From: Streptomyces rimosus
GTDB lineage: Bacteria > Actinomycetota > Actinomycetes > Streptomycetales > Streptomycetaceae
DNA: 64,000 nucleotides
Assembly (NCBI RefSeq): GCF_008704655.1
Contig: NZ_CP023688.1
Coordinates: 1,488,001-1,552,000 of the forward strand
Direction: 5' to 3'
Shown: piece by piece, positions 10,036 through 19,561 of the stretch
How the letters are laid out: every line of letters begins with the position of its first letter
Position numbering within the stretch: position 1 is the stretch's first letter
Position numbers and translations under genes: made by a program
Notes under the pieces: generated by a model
Told to the model about the DNA's origin: nothing
The model's database searches: none
The model's input: the letters and a program-made list of their open reading frames with translations, nothing else

Positions 10036-10208
10036 GAGGCTGGAAGCTAGCCCAGCCCGGACCCCCCGTCCAGGGACACCAGGCAACGGCTGCCCGAACT
10101 CTCGCCTCGCGTGCTCCGCCCGGCCCTCCTACTGTGCTGCACAGGGGGTACGGAACGCCCGGAAGCGGCGTACGAGGAGGTCGCGATGGACCGGCAGGAA
10201 GTGCGCGG

Positions 10209-10523
10209 GTGAACGCGCCGGCCCCGGTGGCGGTGACCGACGACCGCGCCGCCCACCGCTTCGAGGCCCGGCTCGGCGGCGAACTGGCGGGCGTGGCCGC
10301 GTATCTGCGCGCCGAGGGGCTGCTCGCCCTCGTGCACACCGAGGTGGACCCGGTGTACGAGGGAAACGGCGTCGGTTCGGCGCTGACCCGGCACGCGCTG
10401 GACACCGCACGGGCGGACGGGCTGCGGGTGCTGGCCGTGTGCCCGTTCGTCGCGGGCTGGATGGAGCGGCATCCCGAGTACCGGGACCTGGCGTACGAGA
10501 ACCGCAGCAGGGTCACGGACTGA
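10209..10523 (+). CDS. YjdJ-type GNAT N-acetyltransferase
   Basis: A 104-aa small GNAT-fold protein (COG2388/YjdJ type). It shows LVHTEVDPVYEGNGVGSALTR as the acetyl-CoA-binding turn and VCPFVAGWMERHPEYRDL as the typical C-terminus of this subfamily. The substrate is unknown. GTG 10209 is preceded by GGAAG about 7 nt upstream. An 8-codon frame (ATG 10186 to TGA 10212) overlaps this start and could couple translation. It is convergent with the sigma factor gene, 10 bp apart. Confidence 0.8.
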   Translation: MNAPAPVAVTDDRAAHRFEARLGGELAGVAAYLRAEGLLALVHTEVDPVYEGNGVGSALTRHALDTARADGLRVLAVCPFVAGWMERHPEYRDLAYENRSRVTD

Positions 10524-10533
10524 GCCCGGCGGA

Positions 10534-12039
10534 TCAGGCGGCGCGGCAGACCCAGACCGGAATCCAGCCCCACCAGGCCCAGTGGCAGTGCCCGGGCGGA
10601 GACGGGTCGGGGGTCGGGGTGGGCGTCGGGGTCGGCGTGGGAATGGGCGTCGGCCGGTCCGTGGGGCCGGTGGTGGGTTCCGGCGTGGGCCCGGTGGGCT
10701 CGACGGTCGGCGCGGACTCCGTAGGCCGAGGGCTCGGCGTCGGACGTGGGCTCGGCCCGGCGCTCGTGGCCGAGCCGGTCGGCCCCGGGGTCGGTTCCGG
10801 CCCCTCTGTCGCGGTGGGTACGGCGGGACCTTCCGGAGCGGCCGGTGGCACCGTCGGCGGGCTCGCCGTGCCGCGCCCGGCCGGTTCGGGACCGGCGCCC
10901 GTGGGCGGCGTGGGGCCGAAGGCCGTCGGTACGGAGGTCGCCGACCGGTCCGCCCCCGCCTCGGGCGCGGCCCGGCCGGGCCCGGCGCTCGGCCGCGCGT
11001 CGCCGCCTCCGCCGGGCCGCGATGTCGCCGCTGCCGCCCGTTCGGCCCGTGCCCCAGCGTCGCCGCTGGTCAGCACGGTGCCCGCGGCCACCGCCACCCC
11101 GGCGACCACCACAACGCCGACCCCCGCCACGGCGGCGCCGACCGGCCCGGCCTGACCGAACTGGCCGCGCAGCAGATGCCGTACGGCCGTACGTACGGAA
11201 GTGAGCGCACCGCTGCCCGCCGCGTGCCCGCCACCGGCCGCGGCGGCCCCTGCCCCGGCCGCCGCCAACGGCACGAGGAACTTCGCCGAGCCGCCCGCCA
11301 GCAGCACCAGCAGCGCGGGGCCGGTGAGCGCGGGCAGCCGGTCGTTGGCCCGGGTCAGCAGCACCCGGCGGGTCCGGCAGTCGGCGCAGTCGGTGAGGTG
11401 ACCGGCGATCGCTTCGGTCTGTTTGGCGGTGGTCTCGCCCCGTACGTACGCGGGCAGCCGCTCCCAGTACCGTTCGCAGGCCGGGTCGTCCGGTGTGCCG
11501 GGCACCGTGCCGAGGAACGCCTGCCGCAGCCCCTCCCTGGCCCGGTGCAGCAGCATGGCCGTGGCGCCCTTGCCCGCTCCGATCGCCTCGCCGACCGCCT
11601 CCAGCGGCTGGTCCTCGGCCTCCGCCAGCCACAGCGCCGTCACCCAGCGCCGGGGCAACTGCTCCATGACACGGGCGAGGAGGTCGACGTAGGCGATGCG
11701 CTGTGCCGGGTCGGCGGACTCGGCCGCCGGTCCGGTCACCGGCCACGCATGCCCGCCGTCCTCGGGGTCCTGCGGTATCTCGCGGGCGGCCGCCGCGCCG
11801 ACGGTCGCGGCGAGGTGCCGGATGGTGGTGCGCAGGTAGGCGGGCACGTTGTCGATGTGGTGTCCGGACCGGATGCGGCGCCAGACCCGGAAGTGCGCCT
11901 CGGCGACCAGGTCCTCCGCGAGCCAGGCGCTCGTCGTCAGCGACCGCGCGTACCCGACCAGGCGCGGGTGCTCGCGCTCGTAGAGCCGGGCGTAGTCGTC
12001 CGCCGCCGACTCCCCGGACACCGCGGATGTCTCGGACAT
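10534..12039 (-). CDS. Composite ECF sigma factor with fused zinc finger, membrane span and Pro/Thr-rich tail
   Basis: A 501-aa protein with sigma-2 at about residues 15-80 ([32 protein letters not shown]) and sigma-4 at about 112-175 ([22 protein letters not shown]). A ZAS-type finger follows in GHLTDCADC (His214, Cys218, Cys221), then a membrane span (about 300-323) and a long Pro/Thr/Ser-rich stretch (about 340-485). It ends with the aromatic, Cys-bracketed [18 protein letters not shown]. Sigma and anti-sigma roles thus sit in one membrane-anchored chain with an outside tail, so release may need proteolysis. A related ECF class with C-terminal extensions is known in Streptomyces. The divergent intergenic region holds GGAAC elements that could form an autoregulated promoter. 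Confidence 0.85.
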   Translation of the reverse strand: MSETSAVSGESAADDYARLYEREHPRLVGYARSLTTSAWLAEDLVAEAHFRVWRRIRSGHHIDNVPAYLRTTIRHLAATVGAAAAREIPQDPEDGGHAWPVTGPAAESADPAQRIAYVDLLARVMEQLPRRWVTALWLAEAEDQPLEAVGEAIGAGKGATAMLLHRAREGLRQAFLGTVPGTPDDPACERYWERLPAYVRGETTAKQTEAIAGHLTDCADCRTRRVLLTRANDRLPALTGPALLVLLAGGSAKFLVPLAAAGAGAAAAGGGHAAGSGALTSVRTAVRHLLRGQFGQAGPVGAAVAGVGVVVVAGVAVAAGTVLTSGDAGARAERAAAATSRPGGGGDARPSAGPGRAAPEAGADRSATSVPTAFGPTPPTGAGPEPAGRGTASPPTVPPAAPEGPAVPTATEGPEPTPGPTGSATSAGPSPRPTPSPRPTESAPTVEPTGPTPEPTTGPTDRPTPIPTPTPTPTPTPDPSPPGHCHWAWWGWIPVWVCRAA

Positions 12040-12091
12040 GTACCAACAACCCCTGACGTGTCACCACCGTCCCGGGCCGCCGGCTCGGACG

Positions 12092-12101
12092 GGAACGTTC
12101 C
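12092..12101. promoter_or_regulatory. GGAACGTTCC palindrome in the sigma factor / SsgA-like intergenic region
   Basis: A perfect 10-bp palindrome followed by a further GGTTCC lies 53-62 bp upstream of the ECF gene start. On the minus strand it presents two GGAAC boxes, the usual -35 core of ECF promoters. No convincing -10 was fixed, so this is only a candidate autoregulatory element. Confidence 0.35.
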
Positions 12102-12273
12102 GGTTCCGGCAGCCTCGCATGGGTTTCGTGAGCGTAAGGACCAAATATCCGCTCGGCCAGACGTTCGTGACGGACCTCACGCGGCCGTCCGGTGCACCTC
12201 GCGTCATCTCCGTGGCGTCCTACCGGTCATAGAGAGGCAAGGACCTGTCCGCACCAGCATCGAGGAGCCGGCG

Positions 12274-12687
12274 ATGCCCCATGTCATCGACCAAGCCGTC
12301 CACGCCCGTCTCATCGCGACCGCGCCCCGGTCGCGCCGGGTTCCCGCCCGGCTGCGCTACGACAGCGGCGATCCGTTCGCCGTGCGGGTCATCTTCCCGC
12401 CGGTGGCGTCGCTGGACGGGATCGAGGTGGTGTGGACGTTCGCCCGCGACCTGCTGGCGGCGGGCCTGCGGGAGCCGTCCGGCCGGGGCGATGTGCACAT
12501 CTGGCCGTGCGGCCCGGAGTACACGATGCTGGAGTTCCACACCGCCGACGGCCTGGCCATGGTCCAGTTCCAGGCCCGCGACCTGCGCGGGTTCCTGATG
12601 CGGTCGTACGGCGTGGTGCCCCTCGGCCGTGAGGGCCGGTACCTGGACGTCGAGGGCGACCTCGCCGCCCTGCTCCGCGAGGCGTAG
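12274..12687 (+). CDS. SsgA-like sporulation/cell-division regulator (SALP), copy 1
   Basis: A 137-aa member of the SsgA/SsgB family, which is limited to sporulating actinomycetes and controls septum placement and peptidoglycan events. Family marks are VPARLRYDSGDPFAVRVIF, WTFARDLLAAGL and GDVHIWPCG. ATG 12274 has GAGGAG at 12262-12267. A paralogue with nearly the same N-terminus (MPxVIDQAVxxRLIATAP) lies at 21282-21695. Which named Ssg protein it matches cannot be told from the sequence alone. A hairpin follows the stop codon. Confidence 0.88.
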   Translation: MPHVIDQAVHARLIATAPRSRRVPARLRYDSGDPFAVRVIFPPVASLDGIEVVWTFARDLLAAGLREPSGRGDVHIWPCGPEYTMLEFHTADGLAMVQFQARDLRGFLMRSYGVVPLGREGRYLDVEGDLAALLREA

Positions 12688-12712
12688 GGACCGCCTCCGG
12701 GCGCGGCGGTCC
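12688..12712. terminator. Hairpin between convergent SsgA-like and ICL-family genes
   Basis: An 8-bp perfect stem (GGACCGCC / GGCGGTCC) with a 9-nt loop begins right after the stop codon of the SsgA-like gene. It lies in the 44-bp convergent gap and may terminate transcripts from both sides. Confidence 0.55.
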
Positions 12713-12731
12713 TGCCTCCCCCGCCTCCCCC

Positions 12732-13616
12732 TCAGCCGCGCCCGAAGAGGCTGTTCAGCTCCCCGTATTCGAGTCCGCCGGCCAGCGTCGCGTACGTGCC
12801 GGCGGTCAGGATCTCCCGGGCGGCTTCGCGTACCAGGGCGTGCGCGGCCTGGGCGATGCCCGCGCCGACGCTGACCCGTGCGACGCCCAGCGCGCCCAGT
12901 TCGGCGACGGACGGTGCGCCGGGGCCCGCCATCACGTTCAGCGGGGCCGCGATGCCCTCGGCCAGCGCCCGTACCGTCCCGGGCCGCACGGCTCCCGGGA
13001 CGAAGATCCCGTCGGCTCCCGCCTCCACGTAGACGGACGCCCGCTCCAATGTGTCCTTCAGCCGCGCCTCCTCGTCGGGACCGGCCGCCGTCAGGTACGT
13101 GTCGATCCGGGCGTTGAGGAACAGCGGCACGCCCGCAGTGTCGGCCGCCCGTCGGGCAGCGGCGAGGCGGGCCGCCTGCTCGGGAGCGGGCCGCAGCGGC
13201 GCCGTCCCGCCATGGGTGGCGTCCTCGATGTTGACGCCGACGGCGCCCGCCGCGAGCACCCCGCGGACCGTCTCGGCGACCTCCTCGGGTCCGTCCCCGT
13301 ACCCGCCCTCGATGTCCGCGGTGACCGGGACCCGGACGGCGGCGGCGATCCGGGCGATCAGCTCCAGCGCCCGGTCCCGGCCGAGCCGGTCGCCGTCCGC
13401 GGTGCCCAGGCCCCAGGCGGCGCCCGCGCTGGTGGTGGCGACGGCCGGGGCGCCCGCGTCCTCGATGAGGCGGGCGCTCGCGGTGTCCCAGGCGTTCGGA
13501 AGCACCAGGGGCGCGCCGTGCTGCCGGGCGCTGTCGTGCAGGGCGCGGAAGGCACGGGCCTTGGCCAAGAGGGCGGGGTTCGCGGTGGGTTCGTACGGGA
13601 TTGCCGTGTGGGTCAT
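12732..13616 (-). CDS. Isocitrate lyase/PEP mutase superfamily protein
   Basis: A 294-aa TIM-barrel protein of the ICL/PEP-mutase superfamily. It shows LVLPNAWDTASARLIEDAG at the N-terminal end, the metal-binding acidic turn VTADIEGGYG, and VGVNIEDATHGG. The closest general group is the oxaloacetate decarboxylase / carboxyphosphoenolpyruvate mutase-like proteins. No phosphonate genes are nearby, so a role in phosphonate formation is not supported. ATG 13616 starts the conserved region. An upstream in-frame ATG (13772) would run through the divergent promoter. It diverges from an aldo/keto reductase over 176 bp. Confidence 0.82.
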   Translation of the reverse strand: MTHTAIPYEPTANPALLAKARAFRALHDSARQHGAPLVLPNAWDTASARLIEDAGAPAVATTSAGAAWGLGTADGDRLGRDRALELIARIAAAVRVPVTADIEGGYGDGPEEVAETVRGVLAAGAVGVNIEDATHGGTAPLRPAPEQAARLAAARRAADTAGVPLFLNARIDTYLTAAGPDEEARLKDTLERASVYVEAGADGIFVPGAVRPGTVRALAEGIAAPLNVMAGPGAPSVAELGALGVARVSVGAGIAQAAHALVREAAREILTAGTYATLAGGLEYGELNSLFGRG

Positions 13617-13718
13617 GCCATCAGTCCAGCAGCAGTCGGGGCGCGGCACCGGCAAGTTTCCGACATGTACGTGCCCGGGCGTTCGTACCGGGTGATTTCC
13701 GTACCGCTCCGCCGCCGC

Positions 13719-13749
13719 TTGACTTCGAGTGCTCTCCAACATGAAGAGT
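13719..13749 (+). promoter_or_regulatory. Long-spacer promoter, MerR-type candidate, for the aldo/keto reductase
   Basis: TTGACT (13719-13724) and AAGAGT (13744-13749) are 19 bp apart. The spacer begins TCGAGTGCTC. A -35/-10 pair with a 19-20 bp spacer around a partial dyad is the layout of MerR-activated promoters. No merR gene is in the window, so this is inferred from layout alone. Confidence 0.35.
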
Positions 13750-13792
13750 TGATCCCGTTCCGACCACGGCACTCTTCTCCAGGAGCATCACC

Positions 13793-14761
13793 ATGCGCAC
13801 CACCACGCTCGGCACCACCGGCCCCGAGGTCGGCGTCATCGGACTCGGCTGCATGGGCATGACCCATGCCTACGACCCGGACGGCCGGGACGACGCCACC
13901 TCGGCCGAGGTGATCCGGCAGGCGATCGACCTCGGTGTGACGCTGATCGACACGGCCGATGTCTACGGCCCGTACACCAACGAGGAGCTGGTGGGCCGGG
14001 CGCTGGCGGGCGGGCACCGGGAGCGGGTGGTGCTGGCGACGAAGGTGGGGCTGGAGACCGGGGAGATCACGCCGGAGAACACCAGCGGGCTGGTGCGCAA
14101 CGGCCGGCCCGAGCACATCCGCCGCTCCATCGACGCGAGCCTGCGCCGCCTGGGCACCGACCACGTGGACCTCTACCAGCTGCACCGGGTGGACCCGGAC
14201 GTGCCGGTCGAGGAGAGCTGGGGCGCGCTGGCCGAGGCGGTGCGGGCGGGGAAGGCGCGGCACATCGGCCTGTCGGAGCCGACCGTCGAGGAGATACGGC
14301 GGGCCCAGGCGGTGCACCCGGTCGCCTCCGTGCAGTCCGAACTGTCGCTGTGGACCCGGGACGTGCTCGACGGGGTCCTCCCGTACTGCGAGGAGCAGGG
14401 CATCGCCTTCCTGCCGTTCTCGCCGCTCGGCCGCGGCTTTTTGACCGGCAGCATCACCTCGTTCGAGGAGCTGGCGGAGGACGACTTCCGGCGCCGGCTG
14501 CCGCGCTTCCAGCAGGAGGCGCTGAAGGCCAACCTGGACCTGGTGGCCAAGGTCCGCGCCATCGCCGGGCAGTACGGCGCCTCCCCCGCGCAGGTGGCGC
14601 TGGCCTGGGTGCTCGCGCAGGGCCGGTTCGTCGTGCCGATCCCCGGCACCAAGACGCCCAAGTACCTGGTGGACAACGCGGGCGCGGCGGACCTGGTCCT
14701 GCCGCCCGAGGCGCTGGCCGAACTCGACGCCCTCCCGGCGGCCGCGGGCACCCGCTACTGA
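13793..14761 (+). CDS. Aldo/keto reductase
   Basis: A 322-aa NADPH-dependent aldo/keto reductase. The catalytic tetrad is visible: Asp53 and Tyr58 in LIDTADVYGP, Lys84 in LATKVGL and His131 in YQLHRVD. The cofactor-binding end includes VPIPGTKTPKYLVDNAGA. It resembles the general stress or detoxifying AKR group (YdhF/AKR13 type) found throughout Streptomyces; the substrate is unknown. ATG 13793 has CAGGAG upstream (13780-13785). The preceding long-spacer promoter suggests inducible control. The gene ends 13 bp from the convergent HEAT-like gene. Confidence 0.87.
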   Translation: MRTTTLGTTGPEVGVIGLGCMGMTHAYDPDGRDDATSAEVIRQAIDLGVTLIDTADVYGPYTNEELVGRALAGGHRERVVLATKVGLETGEITPENTSGLVRNGRPEHIRRSIDASLRRLGTDHVDLYQLHRVDPDVPVEESWGALAEAVRAGKARHIGLSEPTVEEIRRAQAVHPVASVQSELSLWTRDVLDGVLPYCEEQGIAFLPFSPLGRGFLTGSITSFEELAEDDFRRRLPRFQQEALKANLDLVAKVRAIAGQYGASPAQVALAWVLAQGRFVVPIPGTKTPKYLVDNAGAADLVLPPEALAELDALPAAAGTRY

Positions 14762-14774
14762 GCCGGGGCCCGGA

Positions 14775-17700
14775 TCACTCCCGCGCCGCGGTCAGTTCCA
14801 GCGCCGCGTCGCGCACGTCGGGCACCGGGTGGCGGCGCAGGACCCGCAGGCAGGCGCGCCAGGGCTGCGACCACTCGGCGCGGGTGCCGCCGAAGGCGGT
14901 GAGCGCCACGGCGAACAGGCCCGTCGCGTGCCCCCCGTCCTCGGCCAGGGCGCGGGCGGCGGCCCCGGCCACCGTGGTGCGGTCCGGGGCGTGGGCGCCG
15001 TTCAAACGGTGGCGGAGCGTATCGGCGGTGCGCCGGGCGAGCGCGGGCCGGTCCGCGTGGAGCCGGGCCAGGCGGGCGAGTTGGGCGGTCAGCTGCTCGG
15101 CGTCGGCGTTCAGGTCCAGGGCGCAGGACAGGACGCGGACGGCGTACGGGACGAAGTCCGGCAGGCCGGCGAGGAGTTGTCCGACCGCCAGGGCGCTGGT
15201 CCGCAGCGCGGGCTCCCGCAGGCGGTACTCGTCCAGCCGGCCGGTGAGGTATCCGAGCCGCTGCCGCGCGGGGCGGTCACGGCGGGATTCCGCGTCGGGT
15301 GTGCCGGGCCGGGCGTCGGCGGCGGCCAGCAGCCGGGCGGCGCGGGCCAGCGGGTCTTCCGCCGTGGCGGACCCGTGCGGTACGGGTCCGCCGGGGCCGT
15401 GCCCCGGCAGCGGGCCTTCCGCTGCGAGCACCAGAAGCGCGTCGGCGGCTTCCTGCCAGGTGGCGCGGTTGTCCAGGTCGGTGAGGACCAGCACCAGCAG
15501 GCCCGCCGCGTCCGGCGCCCAGCGGGACCAGGCGCCCACGGCCCGGTACGCCTCCCCCGCCAGTTCGGCGTCGTCCGTCTCGCACACGGCGCGGACCAGC
15601 CCGGCGTAGCGGGCGCGGTGCTGCTCCGGCAGGTCCAGCGGCCGTACGCGCAGCACCGCCAGGCGGTCACCGCGCGGGCCGCGCGCCGCTTCCGACAGCA
15701 GGCCCCAGGCACCCTCGTCGGCGAGCAGTCCGGTCGCGGCCGTCGCGCAGGCGGCGCGCACGTCGCGGTGCTGTTCCGGCTGGTGGTAGGCCCGTACCAG
15801 CAGTTCGGCGGCGTCCGGCACCGGCAGCCGGGCCGCGGCCAGCCGGGCGGCCTCCTTCTTGCCGGTCACCTTGGGCTGCGGCCCAGCGGCATACCGGCCG
15901 GGTGCGGTCCCGGCGGGGACGAGCATGGCGCGCAGCGCCGTCGCCAGGCGTGAAGGGGCCGTGTACCGCGCCGCGGTGCCCGCCGCGTACACCGCGACCC
16001 GGGCCCGGTCGCCGCCCGCGTGCGCGAGGAGTTCCGGCAGCGCTTCGTCCGGCCGGTCGGTCCGCGCCAGGGCGGCGAGGGCCGCTTCCGCCAGTGGTAC
16101 GTCCGGGTGCGTGACGCAGCGGCGTACGAGGGCGGTGCCGCGGCCGGGGAGGCGGGCGGCGTCGGCGACCGCGGCGGTCCGCTCGTACGGGCGCAACCGC
16201 AGGTCGTCGACGGCGCGCTCCAACAGCCGCGCGGCGGCGTCCTGCTGGCGGGCCGTCCAGCAGTGGGCGCGGCCGGCCACCGGCGGCGTCCAGTGGGTGG
16301 CGGGGGTCAGGAACCGGCCGTACGGCGGGGTGCCGAGGACCAGGTGCAGCAGGTCCGTGCGGCGGCGCGTGATGAGGTCGAGCACGGGCGGCAGCACGGC
16401 CGCCGAGGCGTCCAGGGCCAGGATCTCGGCGAGTCGTGCGTCGCGTGTGGCAGGCGGCTCCAGCCACAGGTTGACGGCGGTACGGACCGCCCCGTCGCCG
16501 CCCGTGCGCACGGCGCGGCGCAGCAGGTCCTGAAGGCCGGGCACACCGTGGGCGCGGCGGCCGAGCGCGTACGCGAGCGTGAACGCCGGCCAGAAGTCGG
16601 CGCGTTCGGCCCGCGCCTCCAGCCAGGGACGGAGGGCCGCGAAGACCTGGTGTTCCTGGCCGTGGCGCAGGGTGCGGTCGAGGCGGCCGAGGGCGGTGCC
16701 GGTGCTCCCGGCGAGGCGGGTGAGGGTGCGCAGCGCCCAGCCGGTCAGCTCCCGCTGTCCGGTCACCGCGTGCTCGCGCAGCAGCGAAACGGCGAGGCGG
16801 CTCAGCGCGTCGCGGGTGGCGGCCGAGGCGTCGCGCGCCTCGTCGGCGTCCACGGCGAGGCGTTCCAGGGCGTCCGCGGCGCCGTCGGTGAACAGCGCCG
16901 GGCGGACCTCGGCGAGCGCGTCGAGCGCGGCCCGGCGGACCGGGTCCTGTTCGTTGCGCAGCCCGGTGAGCCCGTCGGTGAGCAGGGTGGTGATCTCGCC
17001 CGGGTCGCCGGACCGGGCCGCGTTGTCGATCAGCAGCGGGTAGGCGGCGGCCCGGTCCTCGGCGGCGGGGCGGCGGACGGCGGTGAGCAGGTCCGCGCGG
17101 GCCTCGGCGACGGGCAGGTACGCGACGGCCTCCAGGACGGCGGACCAGTGGGCGCCGTCCTCGCGCAGCAGCGCCACCGCCCGGCGGGCTTCCGCTTCGC
17201 GGCGCGCCCGGGGCAGCGCGTCGAGGACGGGCGCGCACGGCAGGACGCGACCGGCACCCGGGCCGGCCGTCACCGCGTCGTGGAACGCACCGCGCCGGGC
17301 GGGCGGCAGCGCCCGCAGCAGCCCGGCCAGCGCCGTCCCGTCGTAGCGCAACATCCGCCCCAGCTCGACAAGTTCGGGCGGATCGGCCCGTACGAGACGG
17401 CGCAGCGCGGAAGGGCCGAACCGTACCGTCCGCGCGGCGTCGCGCCCGGGTTCGAGGAGCAGGCGCAGCGTACGGCCGGGGTCGGCGGCGACCAGTACGT
17501 CCAGCCGCAGCAGCAGGGGGCCGGCGAGCGGGCCGCGGCACAGCCGTTCCAGGAGGCCGAGCACGCGGTGCGGTTCGCGGTCGGCGGCCACCGTGACGCA
17601 GGCCGCGTACCGCTGCCACCAGACGGCGCGCGACGCCTGCGACATCGGCGTCAACTGCCGCTCCGCCTCGGCCAGTACGGCCGCCGGATGCCGCTTGGCC

Positions 17701-18261
17701 AGGGCGCGCGAGGACGCCGCGGCGGCGTGGAACAGCTCGGGCAGCAGCCGCGCGACCGCCTCGGGACCGCAGCCGGGGAGCAGCCCGGCGGCCTCGGCGT
17801 CGCCCCACCGTTCGCGCAGCGGCCCGATCAGCCGCTCGGCGAGGGCGGGGCGGCCCCCGGCGACGACCGCCCCGGTCAGCCGCCGCCGCACGTCGGCGGG
17901 GGCGTCCGCGTACGCCGCCTCGACGGCCGCGTCCGGCAGCGCTCCGGTGCGTACGGCATGGAGCGCGTGCGCGCGGACGGACGATGGCGTCGGGGTCGGT
18001 GAGGCGGGCGGCGAGGTATGCGCCGTCACCGGCCACCCGGGCGGCGAAGGCCGCCAGCCGGCGTTCGTACGGGCCGCGCGTGTCCCACTCGGCGAGGAGC
18101 CCGGCGAGCGTGCCGCGCCCGGCCGCTTCCCGGGCGCGGGCCGCCAGTTCGGTCATGCGCCGGGGGTACGGGAGCGGTTCGAGGGCGGCGAGCAGGGTGT
18201 CGGCGTGGGCGGCGGCCGGGCGTCCGGCGTCCGCCGCCTGGTCGTGCGGGTCCTGGGCCAT
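14775..18261 (-). CDS. Large HEAT-like repeat protein, split by a 4-bp frameshift
   Basis: About 1160 codons of a Leu/Ala/Arg-rich, all-helical, HEAT-like repeat protein without catalytic motifs. The N-terminal part (start ATG 18261, GGAGG 9 nt upstream) reads MAQDPHDQAADAG ... ARLTDPDAIVR and then runs into low-complexity sequence. The rest (down to 14775) continues in another frame as SSVRAHALHAVRTGALPD. The join lies on a tandem GGACGGAC (17975-17982). Deleting one 4-bp copy gives a seamless DPDAIVRAHALHAV. So the gene carries a recent duplication, a sequencing error, or a slippage switch. If truly broken, the downstream part (14775 to about 18000) could still be translated from an internal GTG or ATG. 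The biological role is unknown. Confidence 0.75.
17975..17982. repeat. Tandem 4-bp duplication causing a frameshift
   Basis: GGAC is present twice in a row. In the minus-strand HEAT-like gene this shifts the reading frame by +4. Both flanking frames are coding, and removing one copy restores a continuous protein. Confidence 0.7.
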
Positions 18262-18339
18262 GGGCAGCATCCTCCCTGGCCGTTCCCACCTGCGAAAACC
18301 GTTTTTCCTTGGGTGCCCGACCGGCCGCGCGCCGTCGTG

Positions 18340-18951
18340 TCAGCGCGCGCCCGCCCCGTCGAACAGCTGGGAGAGATGCATGTCCAGGAGCTGGACGGCC
18401 TTCTCGGGAGTGTGCACGTCGAGCAGGATGTACGTCGAGAGGCCGTCGGCCAGGCAGATCAGCACCATCGCCTCGTCGTCCGCGTCCCGCTCCGCCCGCA
18501 CCTCTCCCTGCTCCATCGCCTTCCGCAGCTGGTCGGCGAAGAGACCGCGCAGTGCGGGGATGCCCTCCTGGGCGCCGGTGCGCAGCGCCGGATCGTGCAC
18601 GGCCCGGTGGAAGTGGGCCACGCCGACCAGGAAGCCGGTACGGCTCTGCTCGTCCAGGGGCAGCATCCCCACGAGGCAGGCGCGCACGATGTCACGGGGC
18701 GTCGGTTCCCTGCCCAGGGCTTCGATGCTCTCGCGGATGCGCTGCTGGGCGAGGCTCTCGATGTAGCGCAGCGCGAAGAGCAGCATCTCGTCCTTGGTGC
18801 GGAAGTAGTGCTGGAGCCGCCCCAGGGACATGCCGGCCTCGGCGGCCACGTCCCGCAGGCTCGCGCCCTCCAGTCCCCGGGTGCTCGCGATCCGCCACAG
18901 CGCCTCGGAGATCTCCCGCCGCCGCGCCTCGTGGTCCACCTTCTTCGGCAC
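18340..18951 (-). CDS. TetR-family transcriptional regulator
   Basis: A 203-aa TetR protein. The HTH is SLRDVAAEAGMSLGRLQHYF at about residues 30-50. The C-terminal domain (FLVGVAHFHRAV, LADGLSTYILLDVHTP) is of the BetI-like sort. It diverges from a pair of PH-domain membrane protein genes over 91 bp, which hold a palindrome at 18981-19001. The likely role is repression of itself and that pair; the ligand is unknown. Thr-rich and charged residues at the start (MPKKVDHEARRREI) are typical for the family, so ATG 18951 is a sound start. Confidence 0.87.
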   Translation of the reverse strand: MPKKVDHEARRREISEALWRIASTRGLEGASLRDVAAEAGMSLGRLQHYFRTKDEMLLFALRYIESLAQQRIRESIEALGREPTPRDIVRACLVGMLPLDEQSRTGFLVGVAHFHRAVHDPALRTGAQEGIPALRGLFADQLRKAMEQGEVRAERDADDEAMVLICLADGLSTYILLDVHTPEKAVQLLDMHLSQLFDGAGAR

Positions 18952-18980
18952 CTGGCCTCGCCTTCTTTTTTACAAGTCGC

Positions 18981-19001
18981 TCGTACCGTTATAACGTACG
19001 A
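18981..19001. promoter_or_regulatory. Palindromic operator with overlapping promoter, TetR / PH-domain genes
   Basis: TCGTAC-N9-GTACGA forms perfect 6-bp arms. The spacer holds a second perfect palindrome, CGTTATAACG (18987-18996). TTTACA (18969-18974) and TATAAC (18990-18995) give a plus-strand -35/-10 pair with a 15-bp spacer, so a bound repressor would block it. This is a good candidate TetR site. Confidence 0.6.
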
Positions 19002-19042
19002 CTACTCAATACACATGACTTGCCAAGAACGGGGAGCCCACC

Positions 19043-19561
19043 ATGTCCGCACCCGCCACGCCCCTGCTGCGGCCGCCCCGCAACCGGGTCGACCCGCGCG
19101 CCCGCCGCTGGTGGACCGTCCAGGCGCTGCTGACGGTCAGCGGTCCGCTGCTGCTCACCGCGCTCGCCCTGGCCGTCTGCTCGGCGCTGTTCTTCCCGGG
19201 CGCCCTGCCCTGGCTCGGGCCGCTCCTGCTCGTCGTCCTGGTGCTGCCCGCGATCGGCTACCAGCTGGTCATGCCGCGCTGGCGGTACGCGGTGCACGCC
19301 TGGGAGCTGGGCGGCCGGGCGGTCTACGCGGCGAACGGCTGGTTCTGGCAGAAGCGGCGGATCGCGCCGCTGTCGCGGGTGCAGACCGTGGACACCGTGC
19401 GCGGCCCGCTCCAGCAACGCTTCGGGCTGGCGACGGTCACCGTCACCACCGCCTCCACCGCCGGCGACGTGAAGATAGCCGGACTGTCCGACGCGGACGC
19501 CGAGGAACTGTCGCGCCGCATCGGCGAGGCCGCGCAGGCCGTGCCGGGTGATGCCGCGTGA
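19043..19561 (+). CDS. PH-domain membrane protein, YdbS-like
   Basis: A 172-aa protein with two membrane spans (about residues 30-75) followed by a bacterial PH (bPH2) domain. That domain includes WFWQKRRIAPLSRVQTVDTV and QRFGLATVTVTTAS. Paired YdbS/YdbT-like proteins of this kind sit in the membrane; in Bacillus such a pair has been linked to resistance to bacteriocins. It overlaps the next gene by 4 bp (GTGA), so the two are translated together. The divergent TetR gene probably controls it. Confidence 0.85.
   Translation: MSAPATPLLRPPRNRVDPRARRWWTVQALLTVSGPLLLTALALAVCSALFFPGALPWLGPLLLVVLVLPAIGYQLVMPRWRYAVHAWELGGRAVYAANGWFWQKRRIAPLSRVQTVDTVRGPLQQRFGLATVTVTTASTAGDVKIAGLSDADAEELSRRIGEAAQAVPGDAA

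Noticed and set aside
10605..10660. Tandem repeats resembling a CRISPR or satellite
   Set aside because: The GTCGGG-type repeats encode the Pro-Thr tail of the sigma factor, so they are coding low complexity.
10582..12255. Long plus-strand frame preceding the first SsgA-like gene
   Set aside because: It runs antisense to the ECF sigma gene and is low complexity. Only the last 137 codons, with their own ribosome site, are a real gene.
12732..13616. PEP mutase as a sign of phosphonate biosynthesis
   Set aside because: The gene belongs to the wider ICL/PEP-mutase superfamily and no phosphonopyruvate decarboxylase or other phosphonate gene is near.
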